Below are positions 5,966-6,692 of a stretch of 6,692 bases of DNA, one piece after another (the stretch's first letter is position 1; each line of letters begins with the position of its first letter). Under the pieces are notes generated by a model that saw only the letters and a program-made list of their open reading frames with translations, searched no databases and was not told where the DNA came from. Origin of the DNA: Chloroflexota bacterium (GTDB lineage: Bacteria; Chloroflexota; Dehalococcoidia; UBA1151; UBA1328). The DNA lies in assembly GCA_002687335.1 (NCBI GenBank), contig NYZY01000020.1, positions 4,330 through 11,021 of the forward strand, in the 5' to 3' direction. Position numbers and translations under genes: made by a program.

Positions 5966-6627
5966 CTCAGTCGATCTTGGGTGATTGTAGCGTCGAGATC
6001 CTCAGGCTGTCTTTCCCTAGCGTTGAAATATTCTTTGTGGCGTTTATGGAAGTAAATGCTGTGTAGCATGATGGCTACACCTAATCCTGTTAAACCGTAA
6101 ACGATGGCTGGGTCGATGTTGGAATCAGGTCGGAACGACAAGGTGATGAAAACAATAAATCCAACGATTCCTCCCCATAAACTTGGGTGGTTAAGTTTTT
6201 TATGCATCGTCACCGCGGTGATTGTGCCGACAGTTAATCCTAAGAATACAGTGATTGGAGCGATTCCCAACGATGCACCCATCAAAGTCACCACGCCATC
6301 TCCACCCCTAAATTTAGTCATCGGTGAGTTCCAGTGACCTGCGATGGCTGCGGCTGTTGGCACGAGAAGTTCTGTGCCTTCTAGTCCCATATATCGCGCG
6401 ATCAAGATAGCGGATACCCCCTTGATCGCATCGATTCCTGTTACGATCACACCTTGCTTACGGGATACTTCTCTCCAAATGTTAGTTGCTCCAGCTTGTC
6501 GTGAGCCCACTTGGAAAACGTTGATACCGTTTATTCTGCCTATCGTATAAGCGACAGGAATCGCACCCATTGCATATGCAATGACTGCTGCAAGTAAGAA
6601 AGTATCTAATGTAATGGCTGTACTCAT
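5962..6627 (-). CDS. plsY: PlsY-family acyl-phosphate:glycerol-3-phosphate acyltransferase, divergent
   Basis: PlsY proteins are integral membrane enzymes that acylate glycerol-3-phosphate from acyl-phosphate, the first step of phospholipid synthesis. The 221-residue product is close to family length (about 200) and hydrophobic, with likely membrane segments near 10-30, 60-80, 86-100, 112-140, 150-167 and 172-190. Family landmarks in order: GAIPVAYTIGR (21-31), VGSRQAGATNIWR (40-52), D66-A-I-K-G70, AGHWNSPMTKFRGGDGVVT (96-114). Departures from what I know of the consensus: GSGN is GSRQ, GGKG is GGDG (D110), and the C-terminal HRxNIxRL-like motif is replaced by HKRHKEYFNAR. Membership is clear, but activity on glycerol-3-phosphate is uncertain; it could be a paralogue. 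The ATG is followed at once by the first membrane segment; no Shine-Dalgarno is visible, but a -10 box lies close upstream. No obvious link to korAB. Confidence 0.8.
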   Translation of the reverse strand: MSTAITLDTFLLAAVIAYAMGAIPVAYTIGRINGINVFQVGSRQAGATNIWREVSRKQGVIVTGIDAIKGVSAILIARYMGLEGTELLVPTAAAIAGHWNSPMTKFRGGDGVVTLMGASLGIAPITVFLGLTVGTITAVTMHKKLNHPSLWGGIVGFIVFITLSFRPDSNIDPAIVYGLTGLGVAIMLHSIYFHKRHKEYFNARERQPEDLDATITQDRLS

Positions 6628-6639
6628 TATTTAGTGTGA

Positions 6640-6645
6640 ATTGTA
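6640..6645 (-). promoter_or_regulatory. Predicted -10 box of the plsY-like gene
   Basis: On the minus strand TACAAT (five of six consensus bases) lies 12 bases before the ATG, predicting a start near 6633 and a leader of only about 6 nt. This would explain the missing Shine-Dalgarno. No good -35 box is present at 17 bp. Confidence 0.4.
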
Positions 6646-6692
6646 TCAGTGGGCGGACAAACAGATATCACTGTATTTTTCGTGATGAAATG

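Noticed and set aside
5974..6002. GATCT/AGATC inverted arms near the korB-plsY junction as a terminator
   Set aside because: Long loop, five-base arms, no T-run on either strand, and it lies inside plsY coding sequence.
6667..6686. Inverted repeat ATCAC-N10-GTGAT upstream of the plsY-like gene
   Set aside because: Five-base arms at the window edge with no supporting T-run or second copy.

Overview
The window is bacterial DNA of moderate GC, densely coded, with six protein genes and one regulatory intergenic region. Gene content is a planctomycete-like sulfatase, a ThuA-like protein, a two-subunit 2-oxoacid:ferredoxin oxidoreductase with the gamma domain fused to alpha, and a divergent PlsY. 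This would fit an uncultured marine or environmental bacterium, for example a Chloroflexota (SAR202/Dehalococcoidia-like) or planctomycete-like lineage. The taxonomic guess is inference only; no marker gene here settles it.

Left block (1-2954), all on the minus strand, read right to left: a Nudix hydrolase (2445-2954), a RimJ/RimL-type GNAT acetyltransferase that starts one base after the Nudix stop (1880-2443), a ThuA-like domain protein (1172-1801), and a formylglycine-type sulfatase cut by the left window edge (1-1131). Gaps are 1, 78 and 40 bp, so the four could be one transcript from a sigma70-like promoter at 2999-3027. Nudix-GNAT and ThuA-sulfatase look like the two functional pairs. 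The sulfatase has no signal peptide, and an in-frame stop 21 bases upstream excludes a longer start.

Central intergenic region (2955-3383, 429 bp): divergent promoters. The rightward promoter (TTGACA, 17 bp, GATAAT, 3090-3118) has an inverted repeat over its start region. It is followed by a leader of about 260 nt with an intrinsic-terminator-like hairpin plus T7 (3266-3303) well before korA. An identical copy of the terminator's 3' arm lies near the expected 5' end of the transcript and can pair with the same partner. This is the layout of a transcription attenuator, and it is the most interesting non-coding signal in the window.

Right block: korA (3384-5099, TTG start) and korB (5096-5965, ATGA overlap) encode both subunits of a 2-oxoacid:ferredoxin oxidoreductase. 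It probably interconverts 2-oxoglutarate and succinyl-CoA, or handles another 2-oxoacid, using TPP, one [4Fe-4S] cluster and ferredoxin. A convergent plsY-family membrane acyltransferase (5962-6627) overlaps the korB stop codon. Its conserved motifs depart from the PlsY consensus.

No rRNA, tRNA, insertion sequence, phage gene or CRISPR array was seen.
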